Part shown: piece by piece, positions 1 to 8,735 of the stretch
Layout: each line of letters begins with the position of its first letter
Position numbering within the stretch: the first letter of the stretch is position 1
Source: Flavobacterium sp. BFFFF2
GTDB taxonomy: Bacteria > Bacteroidota > Bacteroidia > Flavobacteriales > Flavobacteriaceae
NCBI GenBank assembly: GCA_002256385.1
Contig: NKJD01000014.1
Coordinates: 17,794 to 81,793 of the forward strand
Reading direction: 5' to 3'
DNA: 64,000 nt
The notes under the pieces: model-generated
Seen by the model: the letters and a program-made list of their open reading frames with translations, nothing else
What the model was told of the DNA's origin: nothing
Database searches by the model: none
Position numbers and translations under genes: made by a program

Positions 1-904
1 CTGTTGCACCAATCGGAATGGTCCAAGCCCGCACTTCTTTAACACCAGCGGTAAAATAGGTTTGGAGTTGCAATAATTTGTAGGCTGCTCTAATTAAAAT
101 GGATACACCTGGCTCATCAAGTCCTAAATCTTCTAAAAATAATTGGCGTTCTTCATAACTCTCGAGTTCCGCAATATCGGCTTCGGTGGCAACGGCCAAC
201 ACAATCACTTCTGCTTGTTCCTCACGCACCAAATCCCGAACTTGATCTACGTATGAATTACCTGATTTGGCGGCAGTTTCGTCCACATTGCAAACGTACA
301 AGACAGGTTTAGTGGTAATTAATTGAAAACTTTCCAGAAGAAAGGCTTCATCTTCATTATTTGGTATCACAGTACGGGCCGACTTGGCCGTTAATAAAGT
401 TTGTCTGATGCGCTCAAGCAAAGCTTCTTCTGCTTGGGCTTCTTTATTGCCGGTTTTGGCTGCACGCTTGGTTTTTTCGAGTCTTTTTTCAACGGTTTCA
501 AGGTCTTTTAGCTGCAATTCAATGTCAATTGTTTCCTTGTCACGAACTGGATTTACGCCACCCTCCACATGCACAATATTGTCATTGTCAAAGCAACGCA
601 ACACATGAATAATGGCATTGCACTCTCTAATATTTCCTAAAAACTGATTGCCGAGTCCTTCGCCTTTGCTGGCGCCTTTTACCAAGCCTGCAATGTCAAC
701 GATGTCAACTGTGGCTGGCAAAACGCGTTCTGGTTTTACCAATTCTTCTAATTTTTCTAACCGCAAATCGGGTACGTTAACTACGCCAATATTGGGTTCA
801 ATGGTACAAAAAGGGAAATTGGCACTTTGCGCTTTGGCATTGGACAAACAATTAAAAAGGGTTGATTTACCCACATTAGGCAATCCGACAATTCCAGCTT
901 TCAT
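1..904 (-). CDS. ychF: Redox-regulated ATPase / ribosome-binding GTPase YchF, partial (runs off window start)
   Basis: Reverse complement from 904 reads MKAGIVGLPNVGKSTLFNCLSNAKAQSANFPFCTIEPN, the canonical YchF N-terminus with P-loop GLPNVGKST. Confidence 0.95.
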   Translation of the reverse strand, partial: MKAGIVGLPNVGKSTLFNCLSNAKAQSANFPFCTIEPNIGVVNVPDLRLEKLEELVKPERVLPATVDIVDIAGLVKGASKGEGLGNQFLGNIRECNAIIHVLRCFDNDNIVHVEGGVNPVRDKETIDIELQLKDLETVEKRLEKTKRAAKTGNKEAQAEEALLERIRQTLLTAKSARTVIPNNEDEAFLLESFQLITTKPVLYVCNVDETAAKSGNSYVDQVRDLVREEQAEVIVLAVATEADIAELESYEERQLFLEDLGLDEPGVSILIRAAYKLLQLQTYFTAGVKEVRAWTIPIGAT

Positions 905-1036
905 AATCTATTTTTTAAAGTGTAAAAAGGGTTGCAAATATAGTTTTTTCAGGGTTTACTTTTCATAAATTGAAAGTGATTATCCGAAATACAATTCACA
1001 ATCCTCCTTATCTTTGATGCCATTAAAAAGCCTGTC

Positions 1037-1882
1037 ATGTGGATTAATTTAAAAGGGACATTACTAGAAGTAAGCCATCCGCGGGTCATGGGCATTTTGA
1101 ATGCAACACCCGACTCATTTTATGCGGCAAGCCGCAGCGAGCAGGCCGATGAATTGCTTCAGAAGGCAAGTGAAATGGTACAACAAGGCGTCGATTTATT
1201 TGATCTGGGGGCTGTGTCAACGCGGCCTGGCGCCACTGAAGTGGGCTTAAATGAAGAATTGGATCGGATGTTACCGGTTGTGGAACTGATTAATAAAACG
1301 TTTCCCACGATTCCCATTTCTATTGATACTTTCAGAAGCCAAGTGGCCAAAGAAGCCATTTTGTTAGGCGCCGCATTAATCAATGACATTTCGGCAGGCG
1401 AAGATGATCCTGAAATGCTGCAAACGGTGGCTGCGCTGCAAGTGCCCTACGTTATGATGCACAAGCGGGGCACGCCTCAGACCATGTCAACCCAAAACCA
1501 ATACCAAAATGTAGTAGGGGAGGTGGCTACCTATTTTTCAGAAAGAATAGCTCTTGCTTCAGCAGCAGGAATCAAAGATATCATTATTGATCCGGGCTTT
1601 GGGTTTGCAAAAATGGGGAATCAAAATTTTGAATTATTGCATGGCCTTCGATTTTTAAATGCACTAGATCGGCCCATATTAGTTGGAATTTCACGCAAAA
1701 GCATGATCTATAAATCACTGAATATTGGCCCTGAACAGGCTTTAAATGGCACCACAGCTTTGCATATGTTGGCATTGGAACAGGGAGCTAAATTTTTGCG
1801 CGTTCATGATGTATGGGCAGCCAAGGAGTGCATTGAATTGTGGCGCATTTGGCAACAAAAGCAATCAATAAACCTATTATGA
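1037..1882 (+). CDS. folP: Dihydropteroate synthase
   Basis: VMGILNATPDSFY, FDLGAVSTRPGA, IDPGFGFAK and GISRKSMI motifs. Confidence 0.95.
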   Translation: MWINLKGTLLEVSHPRVMGILNATPDSFYAASRSEQADELLQKASEMVQQGVDLFDLGAVSTRPGATEVGLNEELDRMLPVVELINKTFPTIPISIDTFRSQVAKEAILLGAALINDISAGEDDPEMLQTVAALQVPYVMMHKRGTPQTMSTQNQYQNVVGEVATYFSERIALASAAGIKDIIIDPGFGFAKMGNQNFELLHGLRFLNALDRPILVGISRKSMIYKSLNIGPEQALNGTTALHMLALEQGAKFLRVHDVWAAKECIELWRIWQQKQSINLL

Positions 1883-2496
1883 AGCATTACTTTCTTGTTA
1901 CGCTGTTTATAACTTTGTTTTTTTCAAGTTGTCAAAAAACAAACATTCAATTAGCCAAAGTAGGAAGTAGCCAACTTGCTGAGGTGGATAATTATTCTAG
2001 TATTTATTTTAATTATGATTCCGTGGCCCATTCACTGGCTGTAAACGATCACAACCGAATCAGTAATACCCATTGGTTATTTCATATTGATAAGCGACTA
2101 ACTATGAAAGTACTGTTGCCAACATGGCGCGCACTGCTCTTAAAACGATCCAAAAGTCCACACGAAGAAGGTGCCCATGAATGGTATTTTACAGCTTTTG
2201 ATACCATCAAAAAAAAGCCAGCGCTTATAGACGGATCTCGTTTGACATTTTTGGAAACCATACATGTGAAAAATGCACTTTTTCTTAGCAGCACTGGTAA
2301 AACGTATTGTAATGATACCTTAATCAACACAACAGCTTGGTTTGAAAACCGATTTTTACAACATGAAAAGACCGTCATTTTAATTGATCCAGCGCTGTCA
2401 TTTCAACAGTGGATTACTCATTACTCTGGTTTAGAATTATTGGCAAGCAAATACAAAACAACCATCAATGTGCAACTCAAAATGCAGCATAAATGA
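1879..2496 (+). CDS. Hypothetical lipoprotein
   Basis: In-frame ATG at 1879 gives MKHYFLVTLFITLFFSSCQK, a lipoprotein signal with lipobox; the 5' end overlaps folP. Confidence 0.65.
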   Translation: MKHYFLVTLFITLFFSSCQKTNIQLAKVGSSQLAEVDNYSSIYFNYDSVAHSLAVNDHNRISNTHWLFHIDKRLTMKVLLPTWRALLLKRSKSPHEEGAHEWYFTAFDTIKKKPALIDGSRLTFLETIHVKNALFLSSTGKTYCNDTLINTTAWFENRFLQHEKTVILIDPALSFQQWITHYSGLELLASKYKTTINVQLKMQHK

Positions 2497-2966
2497 TCAT
2501 AAAACTCATTGCCATTGGCAAAACAGATCAAAAAGAATTGGAACAATTAACGCAACAATATGTTCAAAGATTGGGGCATTATGTTCGTTTAGAATGGGTT
2601 ATCATTCCAGATATTAAATCTGTGAAAAATTTGACGGAAGACCAACAAAAAGAGAAAGAAGGACAGCTTATATTGGGTAAAGTTTCATCTGCTGATGTGC
2701 TCATATTGCTAGACGAAAATGGCAAATCAATGAGTAGTGAAGAATGGGCCGATTTTTTGCAAAAAAAAATGAACCAAGGAATCAAAACCCTGGTTTTTGT
2801 GATTGGTGGACCTTATGGCTTTTCTTCGGCGATGTATGCACGTGCCCACGAAAAAATCTCATTTTCAAAGATGACTTTTTCGCACCAAATGATTCGGCTT
2901 TTTTTTGCGGAGCAGCTATACAGAGGTTTTACTATTTTAAAAAACGAACCCTATCACCATCGATAA
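2493..2966 (+). CDS. rlmH: 23S rRNA (pseudouridine1915-N3)-methyltransferase RlmH
   Basis: 157 aa; MIIKLIAIGKT start, FVIGGPYGF and FFAEQLYRGFTILKNEPYHHR C-terminus. Confidence 0.95.
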   Translation: MIIKLIAIGKTDQKELEQLTQQYVQRLGHYVRLEWVIIPDIKSVKNLTEDQQKEKEGQLILGKVSSADVLILLDENGKSMSSEEWADFLQKKMNQGIKTLVFVIGGPYGFSSAMYARAHEKISFSKMTFSHQMIRLFFAEQLYRGFTILKNEPYHHR

Positions 2967-3014
2967 TTTAGTTTACTGCGCTTTTACTATATTTGTTTTT
3001 TTAATACGCCATTT

Positions 3015-3287
3015 ATGAAAATGAAACGAAGCAATTTTGCGCCTTTTTATGTGTTGATGATTTTTATCGTTTATATGCAATTTAACAACAATTTAATTCG
3101 ATTGCCAATTTGTGCTATTTTGGGTTTTATTGTGACTCGTAATCTTTTCTTTGATTTGAAAAAATCAAATTTAAAATCAAATTGGGTTAAAATCGTCTTG
3201 TTTATAGTGCTTTTAATTACTTTATTGGGGATATTTTCAGATCTATATTTTAAAGATAATTCTCCCTACAAAGATTTTATGAACTAA
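3015..3287 (+). CDS. Small hypothetical membrane protein
   Basis: 90 aa ORF with two to three hydrophobic segments; no family recognised. Confidence 0.45.
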   Translation: MKMKRSNFAPFYVLMIFIVYMQFNNNLIRLPICAILGFIVTRNLFFDLKKSNLKSNWVKIVLFIVLLITLLGIFSDLYFKDNSPYKDFMN

Positions 3288-3338
3288 TTTTTTTATAAGT
3301 TAGTTCATATTCAATTTATTGCTTTAATCTTTATCACC

Positions 3339-4307
3339 ATGAATGCATTGTTAAATTTAATCAGGAAAAGGATCATTCTGGTCATTTTGTATGTACCACT
3401 ACAAATTATTTGTGCACAAACAACGGTAACGAACTATCAAATTGTGAGTGGGCAAATAAAGCAAGGTGCAAAGGATTTGGTTGCATTAAGAAGTTTAGAA
3501 ATAGATCATGTCCCGTATTTTTTGGCATATGATCCAAATTTACTTCAATGTCAATTGTTGTTGCAGCAAAAGAATAAACTAGAAACATTAACGCGGGTAG
3601 AGCACGATTTTTTGAACAAAAATTCGCTCATGAATCAATTGCAAAAACAAAATTCGTCGGTTAAGAACCAGCCGCAATTGGGTTTTAAATTGGCATTTCC
3701 AAAGGGGAACGGGGTTCGTTTTATTTTAGACTTTTGCAGTTTGCCACAAACATGGGATAAAGAATTTATTAATGGCTTAATTGATAAATTGTTACAAATT
3801 GAAAAACCATTGAACATTGCCGTTAGTATCCCGGCCTCTTCATTAAAAACGCATAAAGGCGATTTGTCTTTTTTTAAAGATTTGCAAAAGAAAGGTGTAA
3901 AAATCACTTGGATTAACCATGGTGCGCACGCGGTGACGCAAACTAAAAATAAAATAGCTGAAAATTATTTAACAGACCCGAACACAGATGTCGTTCAAGA
4001 AGTGTTAGAGAATGAGCAGGTCCTAATCGGGTTAGGATTTATACCTTCCCCATTATTCATGATACCTGGCAGCCTTACTGATGTTGAAAATTGTCAAGAA
4101 GTGATTGATTATGGCTTATTACCCGTTTCAAGCGATGATGCTTTTGTAAAGGCGAGGACACTATTTCCAGGACAATGTGTTTTTTCTACATTAAATGGCA
4201 CCACATTTATGACGGATACCGATTTTTTTAGTTCCATAGCAAAAGATAAAAAACAATATGCTTCCAACCAATGGATGATCACTTTTCTAATGAATGTTAA
4301 AAAGTAA
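3339..4307 (+). CDS. Putative exported protein, distantly polysaccharide-deacetylase-like
   Basis: Signal peptide, then VRFILDF, ISIPAS-like strand, ITWINHG and FMIPGSLTD, reminiscent of a deacetylase barrel; weak. Confidence 0.5.
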   Translation: MNALLNLIRKRIILVILYVPLQIICAQTTVTNYQIVSGQIKQGAKDLVALRSLEIDHVPYFLAYDPNLLQCQLLLQQKNKLETLTRVEHDFLNKNSLMNQLQKQNSSVKNQPQLGFKLAFPKGNGVRFILDFCSLPQTWDKEFINGLIDKLLQIEKPLNIAVSIPASSLKTHKGDLSFFKDLQKKGVKITWINHGAHAVTQTKNKIAENYLTDPNTDVVQEVLENEQVLIGLGFIPSPLFMIPGSLTDVENCQEVIDYGLLPVSSDDAFVKARTLFPGQCVFSTLNGTTFMTDTDFFSSIAKDKKQYASNQWMITFLMNVKK

Positions 4308-4322
4308 TAAGTTATATTTAAT

Positions 4323-4357
4323 AAAAAAAGGCTGTCCTCACTGACAGCCTTTTTTTA
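4323..4357 (+). terminator. Rho-independent terminator, possibly bidirectional
   Basis: aaaaaaaGGCTGTCctcactGACAGCCttttttt. Confidence 0.85.
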
Positions 4358-4393
4358 TTAAAGTAGTTTAAACTTATTTGATTGAAGCGAAAA

Positions 4394-4558
4394 ATGAAGG
4401 TTTCTGTTCCAGATTGCAACCCAAATGATGTATTGGACTTTGTGATGAAACCAACACTCACAAAAAGTTTGCAATTGCAAACTCCAATAAAAAAATTGGT
4501 TCTTAATGACCTAATAAAAACAAATATTAACGTCATTAAAAAGGGAAAAGGACAATAA
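4394..4558 (+). CDS. Candidate 54-aa small ORF within the repeat region
   Basis: ATG to TAA reads MKVSVPDCNPNDVLDFVMKPTLTKSLQLQTPIKKLVLNDLIKTNINVIKKGKGQ; below the ORF track's apparent length cutoff. Confidence 0.25.
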   Translation: MKVSVPDCNPNDVLDFVMKPTLTKSLQLQTPIKKLVLNDLIKTNINVIKKGKGQ

Positions 4559-4622
4559 AGCTGGGAGTGCACGGACTTTTTTTACCGCAGATGTAGCCAA
4601 GCTACATTGAGGACAAAAAATT

Positions 4623-4853
4623 GAAGTGATTTAGACTTTTTTGATTGAAGCGAAAAATGAGGATTTTTGTTCCAGATTTTAGCTTTTTTGCACTGCATAG
4701 CAGCGCTACGGAGTAATAAAAAGAGGCAATATGGGGCGAAAAGACCATTTTGCAGCCAATTGAAAAAAGATTAAATCACTTCAATAATAAAAAGACGCAA
4801 TATGGGGCGAAACGACCATTTTGCAGCCAATTGAAAAAAGTTTAAATCACTTC
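4623..4853. mobile_element. MITE-like non-autonomous element, about 231 bp, with terminal inverted repeats
   Basis: Left end GAAGTGATTTAGACTTTTTTgattg and right end caattgAAAAAAGTTTAAATCACTTC are inverted repeats (about 20 bp, 1 mismatch); ATT on both flanks is a possible 3-bp TSD. Confidence 0.6.
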
Positions 4854-4855
4854 AT
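4715..4855. repeat. 71-bp tandem direct repeat, two copies, inside the MITE-like element
   Basis: aataaaaagaSgcaatatggggcgaaaMgaccattttgcagccaattgaaaaaagWttaaatcacttc is present twice with about 3 differences. Confidence 0.85.
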
Positions 4856-5484
4856 TGAATAATATCTAAATGTCGGGCCTTTTCAACCATATCAATGGTA
4901 TTGCTGACTTGCAACTTTGATAACAACCTTAGTTTATAGGTACTTATTGTCTTTTCATTTAAGTCGAGTTTTTGCGCAACTTCTTTGTTTTTTAGGCCAT
5001 TGCCCATTAATTGCAGCACTTGTATTTCCCGGTTAGATAATTTTCTATATAAACGGTTGTTTTTGTTCTGCTTTGCAATTAATTTCAAACTTTGTTCAAT
5101 AAATGGGCTGGTAATTTTTTCACCATAATATGATTTTTGGATATAATCATAAACCAGATCCAATTCAGCTTTTTTATTGATAAAAGCAGAAACACCCGCT
5201 TTAACAGCATTAGGTGCATACATTTCTTCAGCTAAACTAGTGAAAATAATTACTTTCATGGCTGGATGCCGCTTCATTAAAATTTGAAGGTCTTTCATTC
5301 CATCCATACCGTCAAAAGTAATTTCAATGAGTAAGACATCAACTTTAGTGTCAAGTAATTTATCAAACAATTCTTGGCGATTACGCGCTTTAACTAATAC
5401 GTCAATCTTTCCACGACTGTCAAAAAAACTGGTAAGTCCATCAACGACAACAGGTTGATGCTCAGCAATACAGAGACGAATCAT
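4852..5484 (-). CDS. NarL/FixJ-family response regulator with LuxR HTH
   Basis: Receiver domain (MIRLCIAEHQPVVVDGLTSFF, VLLIEITFDGMDG) and LuxR HTH (LSNREIQVLQLMGNGLKNKEVAQKLDLNEKTISTY). Confidence 0.9.
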   Translation of the reverse strand: MIRLCIAEHQPVVVDGLTSFFDSRGKIDVLVKARNRQELFDKLLDTKVDVLLIEITFDGMDGMKDLQILMKRHPAMKVIIFTSLAEEMYAPNAVKAGVSAFINKKAELDLVYDYIQKSYYGEKITSPFIEQSLKLIAKQNKNNRLYRKLSNREIQVLQLMGNGLKNKEVAQKLDLNEKTISTYKLRLLSKLQVSNTIDMVEKARHLDIIQ

Positions 5485-5848
5485 AATTTTAAAGGGTTTG
5501 GTTATTAATAGCGTAAATGTAAGGCAAAAAATGTTAATAATTATTTAATTTTTAAAAAACGCATTGTAATCAATGTTTTCTAGCAAGATGTCGGTCAGGA
5601 TGCACACAATCTTTGAAATTTAATAATAATTTTAAGACTTTTTAAATTCTCGATAAAAGATTGTTACCCTATTTTTATAGATGAAATTATTTACAATATT
5701 AAATATTCAATTTTTATTCATGTCGTACATTGTTGATTTCAAATATCTTAAAATAAATATAATAAAAAAACAGGAATAGTTCTTGTTTTTCTCAAACTTA
5801 ACCTTAAATTTGCAACCTCAAAACAAAAAAGATTTTTGTTTTTGGAAC

Positions 5849-5932
5849 GGAGAGGTGCCGGAGTGGTAACGGAGCAGATTGCTAATCTGTCGACGGGTAA
5901 CCGTCGCCAGGGTTCGAGTCCCTGTCTCTCCG
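5849..5932 (+). tRNA. tRNA-Ser (GCT)
   Basis: GGAGAGG/TCTCTCC acceptor stem, GCAGA-TTGCTAA-TCTGT anticodon arm, long variable arm, GGTTCGAGTCC T-arm. Confidence 0.95.
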
Positions 5933-5941
5933 CTTTTTTTT

Positions 5942-6018
5942 CGGGGTGTAGCGTAGCCCGGTATCGCGCCTGGTTTGGGACCAGGAGGTCGTAGGTTCGA
6001 ATCCTGCCACCCCGACCA
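5942..6018 (+). tRNA. tRNA-Pro (TGG), CCA encoded
   Basis: CGGGGTG/CACCCCG acceptor, anticodon loop TTTGGGA, GGTTCGAATCC T-arm, terminal ACCA. Confidence 0.95.
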
Positions 6019-6022
6019 AATA

Positions 6023-6047
6023 AACTGAACGTAAGTTCAGTTTTTTT
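6023..6047 (+). terminator. Rho-independent terminator after the tRNA-Ser/Pro pair
   Basis: AACTGAACgtaaGTTCAGTTTTTTT. Confidence 0.8.
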
Positions 6048-6048
6048 A

Positions 6049-6092
6049 TTCCCACCTGCCACCCGAGCTTGCTCGAAAGTGGCAGGTGGGAA
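6049..6092. repeat. Long hairpin (14-bp outer stem with nested inner stem)
   Basis: TTCCCACCTGCCAC-cCGAGCttGCTCGaaa-GTGGCAGGTGGGAA. Confidence 0.85.
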
Positions 6093-6345
6093 TAAAAAAA
6101 CCAACGGCTTTGTCGTTGTGTTTTTGTTGAGTAACATCACCCTTGACAGGATCAGCGCAGCTAATCCTGCCAGACGGGAAAAAAAAAGTGACGGCTCTGA
6201 CGTTGTGTTTTTGTTGAGCAACAATACCCTTTACAGGATCAGCGTAGCTAATCCTGCTAGATGGGAATAAAAACAGTGACGGCTCTGACGTTGTGTTTTT
6301 GTTCAGCAGCAACACCCTTTACAGGATCAGCGTAGCTAATCCTTA
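6088..6345. repeat. About 88-bp tandem repeat, three copies (last truncated)
   Basis: GGGAA at 6088, 6176 and 6263 each followed by (g)acggctYtgWcgttgtgtttttgtt...cccttKacaggatcagcgYagctaatcct. Confidence 0.85.
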
Positions 6346-6421
6346 TTGTAAACTGAATTGCATTTTTAGATTGTATATACGTTCTTTAAAAGTAATAGGT
6401 TCAACAATATTAAAAATAAAT

Positions 6422-6498
6422 GGTCCAATAGCTCAGCTGGATAGAGCAACTGCCTTCTAAGCAGTAGGTCTCAGGTTCGAACCCTGATTGGATCACCA
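6422..6498 (+). tRNA. tRNA-Arg (TCT), CCA encoded
   Basis: GGTCCAA/TTGGATC acceptor, ACTGC-CTTCTAA-GCAGT anticodon arm, GGTTCGAACCC T-arm, ACCA. Confidence 0.95.
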
Positions 6499-6639
6499 GA
6501 ATGACAACATATATTATTTAAAAAGCGCACTATGTTACAAATACATATTGCGCTTTTTTTATGAAAACTATTTGTTCGCTTTACTTTTGGGCGTGCTGGT
6601 TTCAAAATTAATTTTTCAGAATCAGCTTTATGACTGCAT

Positions 6640-7140
6640 TTAATCTTCTTCGTGCTCGTCTGCTTGTTCTGAAGCACCTTGCTCGGTTTGGACTTGGTTT
6701 TCGGTACGAATTTCAGTATGTCTGATTTCACCACCCGAAGTACCAACAAGTTTACTCAACAAACAGGCACCAATGGCTAGCAGTAACAATACATAATTCA
6801 ATTTGCTTTGCAGCGGATTTTTCTTGATTGAAAAATAGATATTTACCAACGACAAACCAGCTAATATATAGGTAATGAGCGCAAATTTCTCGGCCCATTC
6901 CTCGTGTTCATGAATCAAATGATGCGTGACTTGTGGGAAATTTTCTACCATTTCTTCGGCACCTTCCCCAGTATTCATGCTCACTGCTGCCGCCGCCGCG
7001 ACCACAGCAAACAAAACATAAGCAGTTTGTTGCAACGTACTGTTTTTACGTATCATACCCACCAAAAAAATACCCGTCGAAATAACCAATCCTACTATTG
7101 GAAAGTGGTTTACTAATAAGTGAAAATGTGCTGTGTTCAT
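6640..7140 (-). CDS. DUF2231-like small integral membrane protein
   Basis: MNTAHFHLLVNHFPIVGLVISTGIFLVG with four hydrophobic segments and an acidic tail. Confidence 0.65.
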   Translation of the reverse strand: MNTAHFHLLVNHFPIVGLVISTGIFLVGMIRKNSTLQQTAYVLFAVVAAAAAVSMNTGEGAEEMVENFPQVTHHLIHEHEEWAEKFALITYILAGLSLVNIYFSIKKNPLQSKLNYVLLLLAIGACLLSKLVGTSGGEIRHTEIRTENQVQTEQGASEQADEHEED

Positions 7141-7177
7141 TTTTTTTGTTTAAAGTTTAAAGTTTCAGGTTTGGTTT

Positions 7178-7420
7178 GGCGAGCTAAAGCTCGCGTACCT
7201 TACTGCCACTGGCAGTCCTCCTGTAAATATCATATCGTCCGTTCGGCCCTTTAGACCTCGGGTCAGGTTTCAGGTTTTAAGTTTCAGGTTCAAGTTTCAG
7301 GTTTCAGGTTTCAGGTTTTGTTGAGGCGAGCTAAAGCTCACGTACCCGACTGCCACTGGCAGTCCTCCTCTATATCTCATATGCACCGTTCGTCCCTGCG
7401 GGCCTCGGGTCAGGTTTCAA
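7178..7420. repeat. Duplicated about 95-bp intergenic unit
   Basis: ggcgagctaaagctcRcgtacc..actgccactggcagtcctcct...ccgttcgNccct...cctcgggtcaggtttc occurs twice (about 7178 and about 7322). Confidence 0.8.
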
Positions 7421-7480
7421 GTTTTTTAAATATCAATAAAGATCGAGAATTTACTCTAAAAAAAAAGCACTTTTTTATCC

Positions 7481-7600
7481 TTCAATCCTTCAATCCTTTA
7501 ATCCTTTAATCCTTCAATCCTTCAATCCTTCAATCCTTCAATCTTTCAATCTTTCAATCTTTCAATCTTTCAATCTTTCAATCTTTCAATCTTTCAATCC
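7481..7600. repeat. Octanucleotide microsatellite (TTCAATCY)n, about 15 units
   Basis: Continuous ttcaatcc/ttcaatct 8-mers just downstream (3') of the cusB-like gene on the minus strand. Confidence 0.9.
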
Positions 7601-7606
7601 AAAATT

Positions 7607-8734
7607 TTAATTAGGAACCAAATCATACCCCCCCTTAACCAAAATGTTAGATTGAACCGAACAGCCTCTGGTAAATTCCAAAGATACCCATTGTTCGTTT
7701 TCTTTTCCTTTTTGCACCCCTATTTTTTTAAACCAATACGACTGTTGGGTTGTTTTCACTAAGCTGTACATGTAATTTTTACCTTCTTCGGTAACCACCG
7801 CTTCTTTGCCGATGGACAGCGCTTGTTTGCTGCCAATTCCGATATTGGCTTCTACAAACATGCCCGTAAGCAGTCGCTGCTGTATCGATTCATCTAAATG
7901 GCCGTGTACATTGATGGTACGGTTTTCATTTTCAATTGATTTCCCAACCAAATGTACATTTGCATCAAAATGATCATTGGAGGCTTCTGGAACTTTAAAT
8001 TTTATTTTTTGGCCTTCTTTAATTTTAAGAATATCTTTTTCAAACACCGCCAATTCCAAATGCAAGTGATGCGGATCAACAATTTCTAAAATGACATCGG
8101 CGGGTGCAATGAACTGGCCTACATTGGCTTTCATCACTGAAATGTTGCCATCAATGGGTGAATAAATTTTAATTTCCGAACTAAACTTCCCTTTTTCAAT
8201 GTCAGAAATATTTAAATGCAGCATCCGCAATTTGTCTTTCAATCCCTGATACATCGCCTTCGTACGCAGGTAATCGCTCTGTGCTTTTAAATAGTTTTTT
8301 TCCGAGGAAATTTTTTCCCCAAACAAGGTTTTTTGCCTTTTGTATTCTGACTCCAAATAACCGATTTGCTCGGCCAATTCTAAATAATCTTTTTGCAAAT
8401 CGATGTAATCCGTGTTTTCGAGCGTAACCAAAACTTGGCCTTTTTTGACCACATCGCCCACCAACAAACGCGTCGATTTAATGTAACCACCCACAAACGA
8501 CGTCACTTTGGCTTTGTTTTGCGGGGGTACGTCAATGGTGCCAGTTGTTTTCACTTCTTCCTGAAAAATGGTGATTTCCGGATGGCCTAATTGCATGTTT
8601 TGCGCCTTGAATTGCGCCTTGGTCACTTCAATTAGTCCGCTGTTCTGTACGGCTTCCTTTGATTCTACTGCTTGTTTTTTACAAGAAATAAGTGTCAAAA
8701 AAATAAATCCGTATATAAAAAATGTGCGTGTCAT
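7607..8734 (-). CDS. Efflux RND transporter periplasmic adaptor subunit (CusB/CzcB type)
   Basis: Lipoprotein signal (FIFLTLISCKK), barrel-sandwich hybrid GYIKSTRLLVGDVVKKGQVLVTLE, IYSPIDGNISVMKANVGQFI. Confidence 0.9.
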   Translation of the reverse strand: MTRTFFIYGFIFLTLISCKKQAVESKEAVQNSGLIEVTKAQFKAQNMQLGHPEITIFQEEVKTTGTIDVPPQNKAKVTSFVGGYIKSTRLLVGDVVKKGQVLVTLENTDYIDLQKDYLELAEQIGYLESEYKRQKTLFGEKISSEKNYLKAQSDYLRTKAMYQGLKDKLRMLHLNISDIEKGKFSSEIKIYSPIDGNISVMKANVGQFIAPADVILEIVDPHHLHLELAVFEKDILKIKEGQKIKFKVPEASNDHFDANVHLVGKSIENENRTINVHGHLDESIQQRLLTGMFVEANIGIGSKQALSIGKEAVVTEEGKNYMYSLVKTTQQSYWFKKIGVQKGKENEQWVSLEFTRGCSVQSNILVKGGYDLVPN

Positions 8735-8735
8735 G

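Noticed and set aside
384-968. Plus-strand ORFs 384..608 and 648..968
   Set aside because: Antisense to the partial ychF gene, which has clear G-motifs.
5748-6315. ORFs 5748..6224 (-), 6046..6315 (-) and 6079..6270 (+)
   Set aside because: They run through tRNA-Ser, tRNA-Pro, the hairpin and the 88-bp repeats; the repeated peptide (LLNKNTTSEPSLF...) is translated repeat DNA, not a gene.
7481-7600. Possible CRISPR array from regularly spaced repeats
   Set aside because: Units are contiguous 8-mers with no spacers, and no cas genes are present; microsatellite. The same applies to 61277..61353, 61722..61867 and 62853..62962.
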